A stretch of 64,000 nucleotides of DNA, taken from positions 2,540,501-2,604,500 of the forward strand of contig NZ_CP080414.1 in the NCBI RefSeq assembly GCF_019457615.1, read 5' to 3'. The position numbers were made by a program, and so were the translations under genes. Below the pieces are notes generated by a model. It was not told the DNA's origin. It was given only the letters and a program-made list of their open reading frames with translations, and made no database searches. Shown in pieces: positions 28,707 to 38,433 of the stretch. Within the stretch, counting starts at the first letter, position 1. The number at the start of each line of letters is the position of its first letter. This DNA is from Shewanella zhangzhouensis (GTDB lineage Bacteria > Pseudomonadota > Gammaproteobacteria > Enterobacterales > Shewanellaceae).

Positions 28707-30245
28707 TCAGCGTGTTTTAAATAATGATTTTACTGCCGGGTACAGGCGTTGATGCCGCTGTGATAACTGCCGGTAGCACGCGACATTGGCGGGCTCGGGC
28801 TCAAAACGACTGGCCGATTTTGCCATATTTTGCCTGGCACTGGCGAGGTCTGGATAATCGCCCATGGCCACAGCGGCGCACATGGCAGCCCCCAAGCCAG
28901 AGCCTTCGCGCACAGTTAATCGCTCAGTGGTGCAGTTAAAGATATCGGCCGCCAGTTGCATCACCAGGTCGGATTGGCTGCCGCCGCCGCTCACCCTAAT
29001 AACTTTTATCGGCATTCCCACCTTTGCCACGAGCCGCCTGCTACCGCGCTCAAGGGTCATCAGCACCCCTTCAATCAAGGCACGGTAGAGGTGAGCCCGG
29101 GTGTGCTCCGGACGAAAACCTGCCACTATGCCACTGGCTTCAGGGCCTGGGTAAATAACGCCCTGGGCCCAATAGGGACACAGCATCAGGCCGTCGGCGC
29201 CTGGCGGGATGCCGGCGATGGCTTTCATCACATAGGCTTCGGGACTGAGTCCCAGGGCGCTCGCTTCGGCCTTGTCGCTGGCACCGAATTCATCCAGCGC
29301 CCAAGACAGCAACCAAAAGCCACGCTCAAGCTGTACCTCGGGCATAAAACTGCCGGGCTCCAGCCCCGGGAACGCCGGTGCATAACGAAACACCTCAAAA
29401 TAACGGTGGGTACCCAAGGTCACAGTCGCGGCGCTGCCAAGACTCAACGACAACACGCCCGGCTCACCCGCGCCATTGGCATAGGCTTCACAGACCTTGT
29501 CGGCACCGGCACTGACAAGAGCTGTGCCAGCCTTAAGGCCGGTAAGCTCGGCAAAGCCTTCGGTAACAGTGCCTATCTGACTTGCGGCATCAATGAGTGG
29601 CAGCATTTGCGATGGTTTGCAGCCAAGGGCCTGCCAGCGCCAACTGTGTTTTGATGCAAAGGTTTGATTTCGGTAGTCAAAGGGCAAATAGGCCACTTGC
29701 GATGCGGTTGAATCCAGCAGTTTTCCCCCAAGGCGGCTCAGCAGATAACCACTCAAGAGGCCAATCTTTTCGCTGGCATCAACCTTGCCGGGGAAGAGTT
29801 CCCGCATCAGGTTGATTTTGGCCGCCCGGCGCAAATAGTCGATGCGCCCCGTCATACCGCTTATCCAAAAGCCGAGCCGATAAAACCAGCTCATGGGCGC
29901 AAGCATCCCTTCCACCATGCGTCTGTCGGACCACATAAACACATCCGATTTGGCCTTGCCGCGGTTATCCATCAGCAAGGTGCAGGCGCGTTGGGTGGTC
30001 AGAGTAACAGCAACGATTTGCTCTGGGCTCAAGCTGTGTTCGGCGAAGAGCTTGCGACAGGCCGCCACCAGTTGGCCATAGCAGTAGTCACCGTCCTGCA
30101 CGGCAGCTTTGGCCGCTTGTTCGGCTTTACAGTTCTGGTTGGCAACGGCTGCAACGGCAATGGGATTGCCGCGGCAGTCAAACACCAGCGCACGGGTGCT
30201 TTGGGTGCCGTAATCGAGGGCAAGGTAATAGGTGGTTTCAGACAT
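28707..30245 (-). CDS. FGGY-family carbohydrate kinase
   Basis: A 512-residue sugar kinase of the hexokinase/actin ATPase superfamily. The N-terminal phosphate loop is YYLALDYGTQSTRALVFD and the adjacent TLTTQRACTLLMDNRGKAKSDVFMWSDRR carries the catalytic-site pattern. The C-terminal FGGY signature is VIRVSGGGSQSDLVMQLAADIFN. Xylulokinase-like members look similar, but I cannot name the sugar. The start at 30245 (MSETTYY) fits the family; an ATG 15 codons upstream gives an extension without homology. It may be co-transcribed with the dehydrogenase downstream. Confidence 0.87.
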   Translation of the reverse strand: MSETTYYLALDYGTQSTRALVFDCRGNPIAVAAVANQNCKAEQAAKAAVQDGDYCYGQLVAACRKLFAEHSLSPEQIVAVTLTTQRACTLLMDNRGKAKSDVFMWSDRRMVEGMLAPMSWFYRLGFWISGMTGRIDYLRRAAKINLMRELFPGKVDASEKIGLLSGYLLSRLGGKLLDSTASQVAYLPFDYRNQTFASKHSWRWQALGCKPSQMLPLIDAASQIGTVTEGFAELTGLKAGTALVSAGADKVCEAYANGAGEPGVLSLSLGSAATVTLGTHRYFEVFRYAPAFPGLEPGSFMPEVQLERGFWLLSWALDEFGASDKAEASALGLSPEAYVMKAIAGIPPGADGLMLCPYWAQGVIYPGPEASGIVAGFRPEHTRAHLYRALIEGVLMTLERGSRRLVAKVGMPIKVIRVSGGGSQSDLVMQLAADIFNCTTERLTVREGSGLGAAMCAAVAMGDYPDLASARQNMAKSASRFEPEPANVACYRQLSQRHQRLYPAVKSLFKTR

Positions 30246-30335
30246 AGGCGCTGTGCCCTTTTGCGGGCTTATGGTTGTTTTTGTGAGCATGACCTGAGCG
30301 CGGGGATCCGCACCCAGGCTTTAAACAAATTAGCC

Positions 30336-30815
30336 TCAGGGCGCAACGTGGGCGGCCATTTCGGTACCGATTTTTTTGCGCATTTCCATAAGCCGGATAG
30401 CCGAGTCCCGCAGCGCCTTGTCTTCTTCGGATTGCGGCACCCACTCAGGCACAGGGGTTGGGTTACCGGCATCATCCACCGCCACCATGATCACAATGCA
30501 ATGGGTTGTGAGCTGACGCTCAGACACCTTGGGATCCCCGGCCCGCACATCAATGCCGATATGCATCGAGCTGTTGCCAGTGTAAATGACCTTGGCACTC
30601 ACCTCGACGATATTGCCTACATGGATGGGTTTGACGAAACGAATACCACCGGCATAAGCGGTGATGCAATACTTGCCGCTCCACCCTGCGGCGCAGGCAT
30701 AGGCTGCAAGGTCAATCCACTTCATCACGGCGCCGCCGTGAACCTTGCCACCGAAATTCACATCGGCGGGCTCTGCGAGAAAACGTAAGGTCAGGTGCCT
30801 GTCTTGTCCGGCCAT
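30336..30815 (-). CDS. Acyl-CoA thioesterase (hotdog fold, YciA/BFIT-like)
   Basis: A 159-residue hotdog-fold thioesterase. The family core is FLAEPADVNFGGKVHGGAVMKWIDLAAYACAAGWSG, with the N-F-G-G-x-V-H-G-G-x-x-M-K-W-I-D pattern of acyl-CoA hydrolases. It continues IRFVKPIHVGNIVEVSAKVIYTGNSSMHIGIDV. Such proteins hydrolyse acyl-CoA thioesters in the cytosol as hexamers. The physiological chain length is unknown. It lies between the FGGY kinase and fabF, separated from fabF by a terminator. Confidence 0.9.
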   Translation of the reverse strand: MAGQDRHLTLRFLAEPADVNFGGKVHGGAVMKWIDLAAYACAAGWSGKYCITAYAGGIRFVKPIHVGNIVEVSAKVIYTGNSSMHIGIDVRAGDPKVSERQLTTHCIVIMVAVDDAGNPTPVPEWVPQSEEDKALRDSAIRLMEMRKKIGTEMAAHVAP

Positions 30816-30889
30816 GGTGTAACCCTATCTTGTTAAAGTGATTTAAGCTTACGCCAAAAGCGTAAGCGCGTGAATGCACCGACAAAAAG

Positions 30890-30924
30890 AAAAGGCGCCG
30901 GAACGATATGTCCCAGCGCCTTTA
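30890..30924 (-). terminator. Hairpin after fabF
   Basis: AAAGGCGC...GCGCCTTT forms an 8-bp outer stem enclosing about 17 bases with a possible inner pairing. It lies 22 bp past the fabF stop codon and ends the fatty-acid gene cluster. Confidence 0.65.
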
Positions 30925-30945
30925 TCAGCCAGTGAAACTGCCTGG

Positions 30946-32184
30946 TCAAATCTTTTTCAGCAACAATGAGCCGTTGGTACCACCGAAACCGAAGGAGTTA
31001 CACAGGGCATACTCGAAACTGGTCTGACGCGCCTCGTGGGGCACGAAGTCAAGATCGCAGCCTTCATCCGGGTTATCCAGGTTGATGGTTGGCGGCACAG
31101 CGCCGTCTTTCAGCGCCAGAATGGTGAAAATGGCTTCCACAGCGCCGGCTGCACCGAGCAAGTGACCAGTCATCGACTTGGTGGAGCTGACCATTAGCTT
31201 ATAGGCGTGGTCGCCAAACACCGACTTCACTGCGGCTGCTTCAGCCTTGTCACCGGCTGGGGTTGAGGTGCCGTGGGCGTTGATGTAACCAATGGACTCC
31301 AGGGCGAGGCCGCTGTCTTTGAGAGCATTGGTCATAGCCAGCGCGGCGCCAGCACCATCTTCCGGAGGCGAGGTCATGTGGAAAGCGTCACCGCTCATAC
31401 CAAAACCAACCAGTTCGGCGTAAATCTTGGCACCGCGGGCCTTGGCGTGCTCGTACTCTTCCATCACCAGTACGCCGGCGCCGTCACCAATCACAAAACC
31501 ATCGCGGTCACGATCCCATGGGCGGCTGGCCGCTTGTGGGTTGTCATTACGGGTCGACAGTGCCTTGGCGGCGTTAAAGCCACCCACGCCCAGCGGACAG
31601 GTCACGTCTTCGGCACCACCGGCTACCATGACGTCGGCATCGCCGTAGGCGATAGAGCGGGCGGCGAAACCTATGTTGTGTACACCTGTGGTACAGGCAG
31701 TGGTCACGGCAAAGTTGGGGCCGCGCATGCCATACATGATGGACAGGTGACCTGCAATCATGTTGATGATGGTGCTGGGAACAAAGAAGGGGGAAATCTT
31801 GCGCGGGCCACCGGCCATCAGCGCAGCGTGACCGGCTTCAATCAGCCACATACCGCCCATACCGGCACCGATGGCGGTACCCACGCGGGTCGGGTCTTCT
31901 TTTTCCATGTCGAGACCAGCATCACGAATGGCCTGAATACCAGCGGCCATACCGTACTGGATAAAGAGGTCCATCTTGCGGGCGTCTTTTTTGGACAGAT
32001 ATTGCTCAACGTCGAAATCTTTGACCGACGCGCTGAAGCGGGTCGCAAATTCACTGGCGTCAAACTTGGTGATGGGCGCCACACCACTCTGACCGGCAAG
32101 CAAGGCCTTCCAGGTGGAATCAACATCATTACCGACCGGGGTTACCAGTCCCAGACCGGTTATCACTACGCGACGTTTTGTCAC
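30946..32184 (-). CDS. fabF: Beta-ketoacyl-ACP synthase II
   Basis: A 412-residue condensing enzyme that elongates acyl-ACP with malonyl-ACP and sets temperature-dependent cis-vaccenate levels in E. coli. The active Cys is in [15 protein letters not shown]. The two catalytic His lie in [15 protein letters not shown] and [17 protein letters not shown], and the terminal [17 protein letters not shown] is conserved. The GTG at 32184 has AAAGGTG eight bases upstream and matches the E. coli start. A second GTG three codons earlier is less likely. It is the last gene of the fab cluster. Confidence 0.96.
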   Translation of the reverse strand: MTKRRVVITGLGLVTPVGNDVDSTWKALLAGQSGVAPITKFDASEFATRFSASVKDFDVEQYLSKKDARKMDLFIQYGMAAGIQAIRDAGLDMEKEDPTRVGTAIGAGMGGMWLIEAGHAALMAGGPRKISPFFVPSTIINMIAGHLSIMYGMRGPNFAVTTACTTGVHNIGFAARSIAYGDADVMVAGGAEDVTCPLGVGGFNAAKALSTRNDNPQAASRPWDRDRDGFVIGDGAGVLVMEEYEHAKARGAKIYAELVGFGMSGDAFHMTSPPEDGAGAALAMTNALKDSGLALESIGYINAHGTSTPAGDKAEAAAVKSVFGDHAYKLMVSSTKSMTGHLLGAAGAVEAIFTILALKDGAVPPTINLDNPDEGCDLDFVPHEARQTSFEYALCNSFGFGGTNGSLLLKKI

Positions 32185-32301
32185 AGGAGTCACCTTTCAT
32201 AACTGTATTTGAGGCTAGAAGCCCAAATTGCGCCGGATTGTGCCAGATGGCAATCCAAAAGGAGGCTGGTACAACCAGCGGAAAATTCCGGCGCCCAAAC
32301 A

Positions 32302-32332
32302 AAAACAGGCGGCCTAATTAGCCGCCTGTTTT
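32302..32332 (-). terminator. Strong hairpin between acpP and fabF
   Basis: AAAACAGGCGGC-TAATTA-GCCGCCTGTTTT, followed on the minus strand by TTTTTG. It starts 14 bp past acpP and probably lowers fabF expression relative to the highly needed acyl carrier protein. Confidence 0.85.
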
Positions 32333-32345
32333 CTGGAATTCAGTA

Positions 32346-32579
32346 TTACTGATTCTTGGAAACGTAGTCGATCGCTGCCTGAACAGTGGTGATCTTCTCG
32401 GCTTCTTCATCAGGGATCTCGGTGTCAAACTCTTCTTCCAGAGCCATTACCAACTCAACAGTGTCCAGAGAATCGGCACCCAGATCGTCTACGAAAGAGG
32501 CAGATGGCTTAACGTCTTCTTCTTTAACGCCCAGTTGCTCAACGATGATTTTCTTTACACGTTCTTCGATGTTGCTCAT
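32346..32579 (-). CDS. acpP: Acyl carrier protein
   Basis: A 77-residue acidic four-helix protein carrying growing acyl chains. The 4'-phosphopantetheine attachment serine is S37 in [21 protein letters not shown]. The length and the start [21 protein letters not shown] match the enterobacterial protein closely. It has its own likely promoter in the 158-bp gap after fabG, two inverted repeats in the leader, and a strong terminator behind it. It is therefore expressed as a short abundant transcript as well as with the cluster. Confidence 0.98.
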   Translation of the reverse strand: MSNIEERVKKIIVEQLGVKEEDVKPSASFVDDLGADSLDTVELVMALEEEFDTEIPDEEAEKITTVQAAIDYVSKNQ

Positions 32580-32600
32580 TAGTTTTCTTTCCTATTCAAA

Positions 32601-32616
32601 TTACGCACTTGCGTAA
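32601..32616 (-). promoter_or_regulatory. Palindrome in the acpP leader
   Basis: TTACGCA-CT-TGCGTAA, a perfect 7-bp inverted repeat, lies 22 bp before acpP and just downstream of the predicted transcription start. It could be a repressor site or an mRNA 5' hairpin; no regulator can be named from this sequence. Confidence 0.45.
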
Positions 32617-32626
32617 GATTGCGAGT

Positions 32627-32654
32627 AGTTTATTCGATCTGGCTGACATTGCAA
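32627..32654 (-). promoter_or_regulatory. Candidate acpP promoter
   Basis: On the minus strand TTGCAA, 16 bases, TAAACT. It lies in the fabG-acpP gap, where an acpP promoter is known in E. coli. A perfect 8-bp inverted repeat (TTTTGTGG / CCACAAAA, 32662-32682) sits just upstream of the -35. Confidence 0.5.
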
Positions 32655-32737
32655 GCCCCGATTTTGTGGTCTAACCACAAAACCAAATCTTATCAGCAGC
32701 TAACTACCCAAACGCGACAGTTCCCTGCCATTCGCCC

Positions 32738-33484
32738 TTAAACCATGTACATTCCACCGTTTACATGCAGGGTTTCACCCGTGATGTAAGCGGCAGCGTC
32801 CGAGGCCAAGAACAGGACGGCATTAGCAATTTCCTGCGCCTGCCCTAATCTTTCCATCGGCACCTGCGACATGATGCCTTGCTGCTGCTCAGGCGTCAGC
32901 TCGTCGGTCATGTCTGTCTGGATAAATCCAGGAGCAATAGCATTAACCGTAATTTGACGAGATGCAACCTCTCTGGCGAGAGATTTTGTAAATCCAATCA
33001 AACCGGCTTTAGCAGCTGAGTAGTTTACCTGACCGGCATTACCCATGGTGCCAACCACTGAACCTATGCTGATGATACGGCCATGACGCTTTTTCATCAT
33101 GCTGCGCATTACCGGCTTGGACAGGCGGTACAAAGACGTGAGGTTGGTGTCGATGATTTCTTCCCACTCTTCGTCTTTCATGCGCATCAGCAGGTTGTCA
33201 CGGGTGATACCGGCATTGTTGACCAGAATATCAACATCTCCTGCTTTTTCTTTGATCGCGGTATACATTTCGGCAACGGATTCGCTGCTGGTAACGTTAA
33301 GTACCAGACCAAAGCCCTTATCACCGAGATAATCGGAAATAGCAGCGGCGCCCTTCTCGCTGGTAGCAGTACCCACTACAGTGGCGCCGGCGTCGGCCAG
33401 GGTCAGTGCGATGGCTTTACCGATACCGCGGCTGGCGCCGGTAACCAGGGCTACCTTGCCGGTCAGATCCAAAGATACAGACAT
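32738..33484 (-). CDS. fabG: 3-oxoacyl-ACP reductase
   Basis: A 248-residue short-chain dehydrogenase reducing beta-ketoacyl-ACP with NADPH. The cofactor loop is VTGASRGIGKAIALTLA, with NNAGITRDNLLMRM after it. The catalytic triad is Ser in ISIGSVVGTMGNAGQ and YxxxK in VNYSAAKAGLIGFTK. The end GETLHVNGGMYMV is typical. The length is the same as most FabG proteins (244-248). It starts 11 bp after fabD, and acpP follows. Confidence 0.97.
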   Translation of the reverse strand: MSVSLDLTGKVALVTGASRGIGKAIALTLADAGATVVGTATSEKGAAAISDYLGDKGFGLVLNVTSSESVAEMYTAIKEKAGDVDILVNNAGITRDNLLMRMKDEEWEEIIDTNLTSLYRLSKPVMRSMMKKRHGRIISIGSVVGTMGNAGQVNYSAAKAGLIGFTKSLAREVASRQITVNAIAPGFIQTDMTDELTPEQQQGIMSQVPMERLGQAQEIANAVLFLASDAAAYITGETLHVNGGMYMV

Positions 33485-33495
33485 GGAAAACTCCT

Positions 33496-34422
33496 TTATT
33501 CGGTCAGCGCAGCAAAGCTTGCTACGTCATTAACCGCTTGTGCTGAAACAGATTTATTGATGCGTTTGGCAAGACCAGTCAGCACCTTGCCCGGGCCACA
33601 CTCCACCAGATGAGTAATACCATCGGCAGCCATGGCTTCTACTGTCTCGGTCCAACGAACCGGGCAATACAGCTGACGCACCAGTGCATCGCGAATAGCG
33701 GCAACGTCGGTTGGCGCCTCAACATCCACATTATTGATAACCGGAATGGCAGGGGCACTGAAATCGATAGCTGCAAGCGCCTCGGCGAGTTTATCGGCAG
33801 CACCTTTCATCAGGCTGCAGTGGGAAGGCACGCTCACTGGCAGTGCCACGGCCATTTTGGCACCGGCAGCCTTACAGGCTGCGGCGGCGCGCTCAACAGC
33901 ATCTTTATTACCGGCAATCACCACCTGGCCAGGGCTATTGAAGTTAACCGGGCTCACCACTTCGCCTTGGGCGGATTCTTCACAGGCATTGGCGATGGCG
34001 TCGTTATCCAATCCAATAATGGCGTACATGGCGCCAGTGCCTTCCGGCACGGCGGCCTGCATCAGTTGGCCACGCAGCTCAACCAACTTCACTGCATCGG
34101 TAAATGGAATAACACCGGCGCACACCAACGCCGAGTATTCGCCCAGGCTGTGGCCTGCGAGCACAGCAGGCTGTGGCTTGCCGCTTGCCTGATAGGCACG
34201 CCAAATGGCGACACTGGCGGTCAGCAGCGCAGGCTGAGTTTTTTGAGTTTGATTGAGCTGCTCGGCGGGGCCATCCTGCACAAGCGCCCACAGATCGTAA
34301 CCAAGGGCGGCACTCGCCTCGGCAAATGTTTCGGTTACCACAGGAAAATCGGCAGCAAGTTCGGCCAGCATGCCAACGGCCTGCGAGCCCTGCCCTGGAA
34401 ATACAAAGGCAAATTTATCCAT
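33496..34422 (-). CDS. fabD: Malonyl-CoA-ACP transacylase
   Basis: A 308-residue enzyme that loads malonate from CoA to ACP. The GxSxG nucleophile motif is VLAGHSLGEYSALVCAG, and the N-terminal FVFPGQGSQAVGML and PVSVPSHCSLMKGAADKLAEAL (catalytic His) are intact. The segment VVSPVNFNSPGQVVIAG is conserved in the family. The length equals E. coli FabD (309). It lies 57 bp downstream of fabH and 11 bp upstream of fabG. Confidence 0.97.
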   Translation of the reverse strand: MDKFAFVFPGQGSQAVGMLAELAADFPVVTETFAEASAALGYDLWALVQDGPAEQLNQTQKTQPALLTASVAIWRAYQASGKPQPAVLAGHSLGEYSALVCAGVIPFTDAVKLVELRGQLMQAAVPEGTGAMYAIIGLDNDAIANACEESAQGEVVSPVNFNSPGQVVIAGNKDAVERAAAACKAAGAKMAVALPVSVPSHCSLMKGAADKLAEALAAIDFSAPAIPVINNVDVEAPTDVAAIRDALVRQLYCPVRWTETVEAMAADGITHLVECGPGKVLTGLAKRINKSVSAQAVNDVASFAALTE

Positions 34423-34479
34423 TGTTATTAAACCTTTTTGAGTAAAAGCGTAAAAAGCCTAGCAGAATTCCCGGGGAAA

Positions 34480-35439
34480 TTAGAAGCGCACCAGCGCACT
34501 ACCCCAGGCAAAACCGGCACCAAAGGCTTCCAAAAGCAGCAATTGTCCGCGCTGAATACGGCCATCGCGCACAGCTTCATCCAGTGCAATCGGCACAGAA
34601 GCAGCAGAGGTGTTACCGTGTTTAGCCAGCGTCAGCACGACTTTATCCAGACTCATGTCGAGCTTCTTGGCAGTGGCGTTGATGATGCGGAAATTCGCCT
34701 GGTGAGGTACCAACCAGTCAATGTCTGACTTGTCCACGTTATTGAGGCGCAGGGTTTCTTCCACGACATGAGACAGCTGAGTCACGGCAACTTTGAACAC
34801 ATCGTTGCCCTTCATCTGCATAAAGCCCACGGCTTCTGAAGACTCACCCAGGCGTGGCGGGAAAGCACATTTGAGCAGATCGCCCTGACGGCCATCGGCA
34901 TAGATATGGGTATTGATGATCCCAGGCTCTTCGCTGGCACCCACAACGGCAGCACCGGCGCCATCACCAAAGAGAATAATGGTCGTGCGGTCTTCAGGTT
35001 CACACAGACGAGAGAGCACATCGGCACCGATCACCAGCACCTTTTTGGCAGCGCCGGTTTTAACAAACTGATCGGCCACCGACAGGGCATAAACGAAGCC
35101 AGAGCAGGCAGCTGCGACATCAAACGCTGGAATGGTGTGCACACCCAAGAGTGCCTGAATTTCACAGGCGGCAGCGGGAAATGCATTAGCGGCACTGGTG
35201 GTGCCACAAATGATCATGTCCAGCTCTTGAGCTTGAATACCCGCCATCTCGAGGGCTTTCAATGCGGCCTGGTAACCCATGGTAGAAACAGTCTCGTCCA
35301 TGGCAGCGATGCGGCGTTCCGAAATACCTGTGCGTTCAACAATCCACTGGTCACTGGTATCCACCATTTTTTCCAGATCGAGATTGCTACGCACCTGAGC
35401 CGGCAGGTAACTGCCAGTTCCAAGAATTTTTGTATGCAT
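34480..35439 (-). CDS. fabH: Beta-ketoacyl-ACP synthase III
   Basis: A 319-residue condensing enzyme starting fatty acid synthesis from acetyl-CoA and malonyl-ACP. The Cys-His-Asn triad is seen as [33 protein letters not shown] and [35 protein letters not shown] near the N-terminus is the CoA-binding region. The length matches E. coli FabH (317). It is 14 bp downstream of plsX and therefore probably translated from the same message. Confidence 0.97.
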   Translation of the reverse strand: MHTKILGTGSYLPAQVRSNLDLEKMVDTSDQWIVERTGISERRIAAMDETVSTMGYQAALKALEMAGIQAQELDMIICGTTSAANAFPAAACEIQALLGVHTIPAFDVAAACSGFVYALSVADQFVKTGAAKKVLVIGADVLSRLCEPEDRTTIILFGDGAGAAVVGASEEPGIINTHIYADGRQGDLLKCAFPPRLGESSEAVGFMQMKGNDVFKVAVTQLSHVVEETLRLNNVDKSDIDWLVPHQANFRIINATAKKLDMSLDKVVLTLAKHGNTSAASVPIALDEAVRDGRIQRGQLLLLEAFGAGFAWGSALVRF

Positions 35440-35453
35440 AGTTTAAGGAGAAA

Positions 35454-36482
35454 TCAGCTATTGATATCTAAAAGAATCGACTCGAGACGATCTTTAATCA
35501 TCTCTGGCAGTCGACGTTTTGCCTCGGTGTAGGCAAGACTAATTGCTTGTATATAGGCGTGTTCGTCTGCATTACCGTGGCTTTTCACTACTACTGCGCG
35601 CAATCCTAACAGACTTGCTCCGTTATAGTGGTCGGGGTTCATCTGGTTGAGTACTTTCTGAATGCGGGGCGCGAGCAGTCGCGCAAGTATTCGAACCATA
35701 AAGCCTTTGGCCAGGCCTTGTTTTAATTGATGAACCAGCAGTCTGGCAATGCCTTCTGAGGTTTTGAGTGTGATGTTGCCCACAAAGCCGTCACAAACGA
35801 TGACATCCACTTTTCCACTGTAGATTTCATCGCCTTCAATAAAGCCGGCGTAGTTGAGCTGGGGAGTATGGAGCAGTAATTGTGCAGCCTGCTGCACATC
35901 GCCATTGCCCTTGCATTCTTCAATGCCCACATTCAGCAGCGCGACCTTGGGACGGGCGATCTTATCAACCGCTTCACTGAGCACTGAGCCCATCACCGCA
36001 AATTGGAACAAGGTATCGTAGTCGCACTGAATGTTGGCCCCGAGATCCAACAGATAAACAGGTTTACCATTGATAGCCGGCAAACAACTGACCAACGCAG
36101 GCCTATCGACACCGGGCAACATCTTAAGCAGTACCTTGGCCATAGCCATCAGCGCGCCAGTGTTACCGGCACTGACACAGCCGTCAGCCTTGCCATCACG
36201 GACCTGTTCAATGGCCAGTCGCATGGAACTGTTTTTAGCTTGTCTGAGCGCAGTTGCAGGCTTATCGTCCATACGCACCACTTCAGTGGTATGCACGATG
36301 GTGATTCTATCGCGAACGTCTATCTCTGCGGCACAGAGATACGGGGATATTTGAGTCTCGTCACCGACGAGCAGGAGGGAGAGCTTTGGGTGTAGTCGAA
36401 GTGCCTGCAAAGCCGCAGGCACCGTGACTTGGGGGCCGTGATCGCCCCCCATCGCATCTAACGCAAGCGTCAGATTCGTCAT
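35454..36482 (-). CDS. plsX: Phosphate acyltransferase
   Basis: A 342-residue peripheral membrane enzyme converting acyl-ACP to acyl-phosphate, the donor for PlsY in phospholipid synthesis. The N-terminus [20 protein letters not shown] is diagnostic. Further signatures are [56 protein letters not shown] and [20 protein letters not shown]. The length is usual for the family. The gene starts 14 bp after rpmF. The order rpmF-plsX-fabH couples ribosome, membrane and fatty acid synthesis in many gammaproteobacteria. Confidence 0.97.
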   Translation of the reverse strand: MTNLTLALDAMGGDHGPQVTVPAALQALRLHPKLSLLLVGDETQISPYLCAAEIDVRDRITIVHTTEVVRMDDKPATALRQAKNSSMRLAIEQVRDGKADGCVSAGNTGALMAMAKVLLKMLPGVDRPALVSCLPAINGKPVYLLDLGANIQCDYDTLFQFAVMGSVLSEAVDKIARPKVALLNVGIEECKGNGDVQQAAQLLLHTPQLNYAGFIEGDEIYSGKVDVIVCDGFVGNITLKTSEGIARLLVHQLKQGLAKGFMVRILARLLAPRIQKVLNQMNPDHYNGASLLGLRAVVVKSHGNADEHAYIQAISLAYTEAKRRLPEMIKDRLESILLDINS

Positions 36483-36496
36483 AGGAAGGCCAACAA

Positions 36497-36667
36497 TTAC
36501 TTGTTGATAACCTTCTTACCACGGTAGTAACCATCAGCGGTCACATTGTGACGCAGATGCAGTTCACCGCTGGTAGCGTCTACTGACAGCTGAGCAGTGC
36601 TCAGAGCGTCATGTGAACGGCGCATACCGCGCTTTGAACGAGATTTTTTGTTCTGTTGTACAGCCAT
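36497..36667 (-). CDS. rpmF: 50S ribosomal protein L32
   Basis: A 56-residue basic ribosomal protein found by translating the gap between plsX and yceD on the minus strand. It begins [20 protein letters not shown], continues [15 protein letters not shown] and [15 protein letters not shown], and ends KKVINK. It lacks the zinc-binding Cys pairs, which is the C-minus form usual in enterobacteria. GGAGACAGAC lies just before the ATG. It is 16 bp after yceD and 14 bp before plsX, the conserved yceD-rpmF-plsX order. Confidence 0.97.
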   Translation of the reverse strand: MAVQQNKKSRSKRGMRRSHDALSTAQLSVDATSGELHLRHNVTADGYYRGKKVINK

Positions 36668-36683
36668 TTGTCTGTCTCCTGGA

Positions 36684-37208
36684 TTACTTGCTCTTCAGTT
36701 TTTCTAACACTGCAAACGGATTTGGACGCTCCTCTTGAGCGGCTTCAATCTCGCCTACGACTATGTCCTGGGAACCCAGGTTGCAATCAATATTTTGATG
36801 CGCCGGGATCAAAGGCATTGCCAAAATCAACTCGTCTTCGACCAGTTGCTGCAGACGTATCTCGCCAATTTCATCGCACTCAATAGGGTCATACGCATCC
36901 GGGAGCTCATCGATTTCCGCCTCTGTCCTGCAAGGACTGAAGCAAAAGTCGACCGTAACCTCAGTGGTATAAAGTGCCATGCAACGTTGACATAACAGAG
37001 TGAGCTCCGTCACAGCCGTCCCTTTCAGGTAGACTATCCCCTGTAAATCAACACCACATTCCAACGACACTGTCACATCGGAACAGTCGCCGGCTGTCAA
37101 TTCTCTCAATCGTTTTAACACCTTGCCAGGCACAATCCCCTGATAACTCAGGCGATTTGACGCGGCGCGGATCGGATCGATAGAAACCGGTATCTTTACT
37201 GTTTGCAT
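36684..37208 (-). CDS. yceD: YceD (DUF177), large ribosomal RNA subunit accumulation protein
   Basis: A 174-residue protein of the YceD/DUF177 family, needed for normal 23S rRNA accumulation in several organisms. [20 protein letters not shown] matches the conserved start. The central [27 protein letters not shown] carries the CxxC pair. The acidic segment [31 protein letters not shown] and the tail [12 protein letters not shown] are family hallmarks. No Shine-Dalgarno sequence precedes the ATG, and the best promoter's -10 box ends only 12 bp before it, so the message may be almost leaderless. First gene of the rpmF-fab cluster. Confidence 0.94.
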   Translation of the reverse strand: MQTVKIPVSIDPIRAASNRLSYQGIVPGKVLKRLRELTAGDCSDVTVSLECGVDLQGIVYLKGTAVTELTLLCQRCMALYTTEVTVDFCFSPCRTEAEIDELPDAYDPIECDEIGEIRLQQLVEDELILAMPLIPAHQNIDCNLGSQDIVVGEIEAAQEERPNPFAVLEKLKSK

Positions 37209-37219
37209 AAGGCGCGCAT

Positions 37220-37246
37220 ATTATAGCTTCAACACGCCGGAGTCAA
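37220..37246 (-). promoter_or_regulatory. Candidate promoter of the yceD-rpmF-fab cluster
   Basis: On the minus strand TTGACT, 15 bases (short), and a perfect TATAAT whose last base is 12 bp from the yceD ATG. The predicted transcript start leaves a leader of only about five bases. Confidence 0.5.
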
Positions 37247-37625
37247 AGGAATTTTAGCCCAAATGCCCTGCGTGGGATCTGGGGTTCGCTCCTGCTCCGG
37301 CAATGAAATTGACCGAGGCAAAATTCTACCCAAGCACCCTCGGGCACACAAGCGCCGGTCGCCTAAAATAAAAGCGATTGTAGCCCCCTATCAAAAATAC
37401 CTCCTGACTTGCCAATCGGCGGTGGGCCAAGGACAATGTCACTGTCGATAAAATCCAATTTCAACAGGTTCGCCAATACTCACCGAAGCATAGTTCATCA
37501 ACCCGAGTTTTGACCCTTAAGCCCCAGAATGGTAATTGCGGTTAACATTGAGGGTAAACTTCAGGTCAATTGAATTCGGTTTAAAATCCCCGGTTAACCT
37601 TTCAGACCTAAAAGGCCAATATCCA
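37247..37625. other. Intergenic region between divergent yceD and maf-like gene
   Basis: About 380 bp. A 62-codon plus-strand frame (37263-37451) has no ribosome binding site or family resemblance and is not called. The part just before the pyrophosphatase gene contains TTTAAAAT near 37579, a possible -10 element. Nothing else recognised. Confidence 0.4.
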
Positions 37626-38228
37626 ATGCGACCCTTAATCCTCGCCTCTACCTCACCTTTTCGGGCAGCGCTGCTGGAAAAGCTGGGCTTGCCATTTCAG
37701 GCCCTGGCGCCACACACCGATGAAACGCCGCTGCCCGGGGAATCCGCCATCGCGCTAACCGAGCGGCTTGCCATTGCCAAGGCCAAAGCCCTGGCATGGG
37801 ACGTGCCGACCAATGCACTCATTATCGGTTCTGATCAGGTTGCAGTTGTTGACGACAAGATTGTTGGCAAACCGCTGAGCGAAGAAAATGCCATTAGCCA
37901 GCTCAAAGCGCAGCGCGGCAAAAGCATTGTCTTTTATACTGCGCTCGCCCTGCACGATGTTGAAACGGACACTACCCTGTCGCTGGTAGAGCCTTTTACC
38001 GTGCACTTTCGTGACCTCAGCGATGACGAAATAGTGCAATACGTAAGAAAAGAGCAACCCCTGTGGTGTGCTGGCAGCTTCAAATCTGAAGGATTGGGGA
38101 TTTGCCTGTTTGAGCGCCTCGAAGGCCGCGACCCCAATACTTTGGTTGGCTTGCCCCTGATTGCCTTGGTGGACTTACTCAAACAATCCGGGCTCTGTGT
38201 ACTCACGGACGCTACCCCTGGGCAATGA
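37626..38228 (+). CDS. yceF: Maf-like nucleotide pyrophosphatase (YceF type)
   Basis: A 200-residue Maf-fold enzyme that removes pyrophosphate from non-canonical or methylated NTPs. E. coli YceF acts on 7-methyl-GTP. Signatures are [64 protein letters not shown] and [30 protein letters not shown]. The divergent placement next to yceD-rpmF mirrors E. coli and supports the YceF rather than the YhdE type. The ATG at 37626 (MRPLIL) is preferred; the frame is open 30 codons further upstream without homology. Confidence 0.9.
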   Translation: MRPLILASTSPFRAALLEKLGLPFQALAPHTDETPLPGESAIALTERLAIAKAKALAWDVPTNALIIGSDQVAVVDDKIVGKPLSEENAISQLKAQRGKSIVFYTALALHDVETDTTLSLVEPFTVHFRDLSDDEIVQYVRKEQPLWCAGSFKSEGLGICLFERLEGRDPNTLVGLPLIALVDLLKQSGLCVLTDATPGQ

Positions 38229-38403
38229 GTTTGAGACGATATCAGGCGCTAGACACAACAGCGCCGCAATTGCCTGACTGAACCTAATAGGCACAATCAG
38301 TCGGCGACGAGGGCATATATCAGGGTATTAAGTGACAAAGTGAACGCATGTATGCAGGCATCGAGTGCACAATAAATGCTGTGTTTGCCAATTCAGAGAA
38401 TGT

Positions 38404-38431
38404 ACAACACCTGCGATTAAGCAGGTGTTGT
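38404..38431 (-). terminator. Perfect 11-bp hairpin after the HAD phosphatase gene
   Basis: ACAACACCTGC-GATTAA-GCAGGTGTTGT lies 3 bp past the minus-strand stop codon. It lacks a T run, so it may be an mRNA 3' stabilising stem or a factor-assisted terminator. Confidence 0.55.
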
Positions 38432-38433
38432 CA

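Noticed and set aside
37263..37451. 62-codon plus-strand frame between yceD and yceF
   Set aside because: No ribosome binding site, no family resemblance, in the promoter gap of divergent genes.
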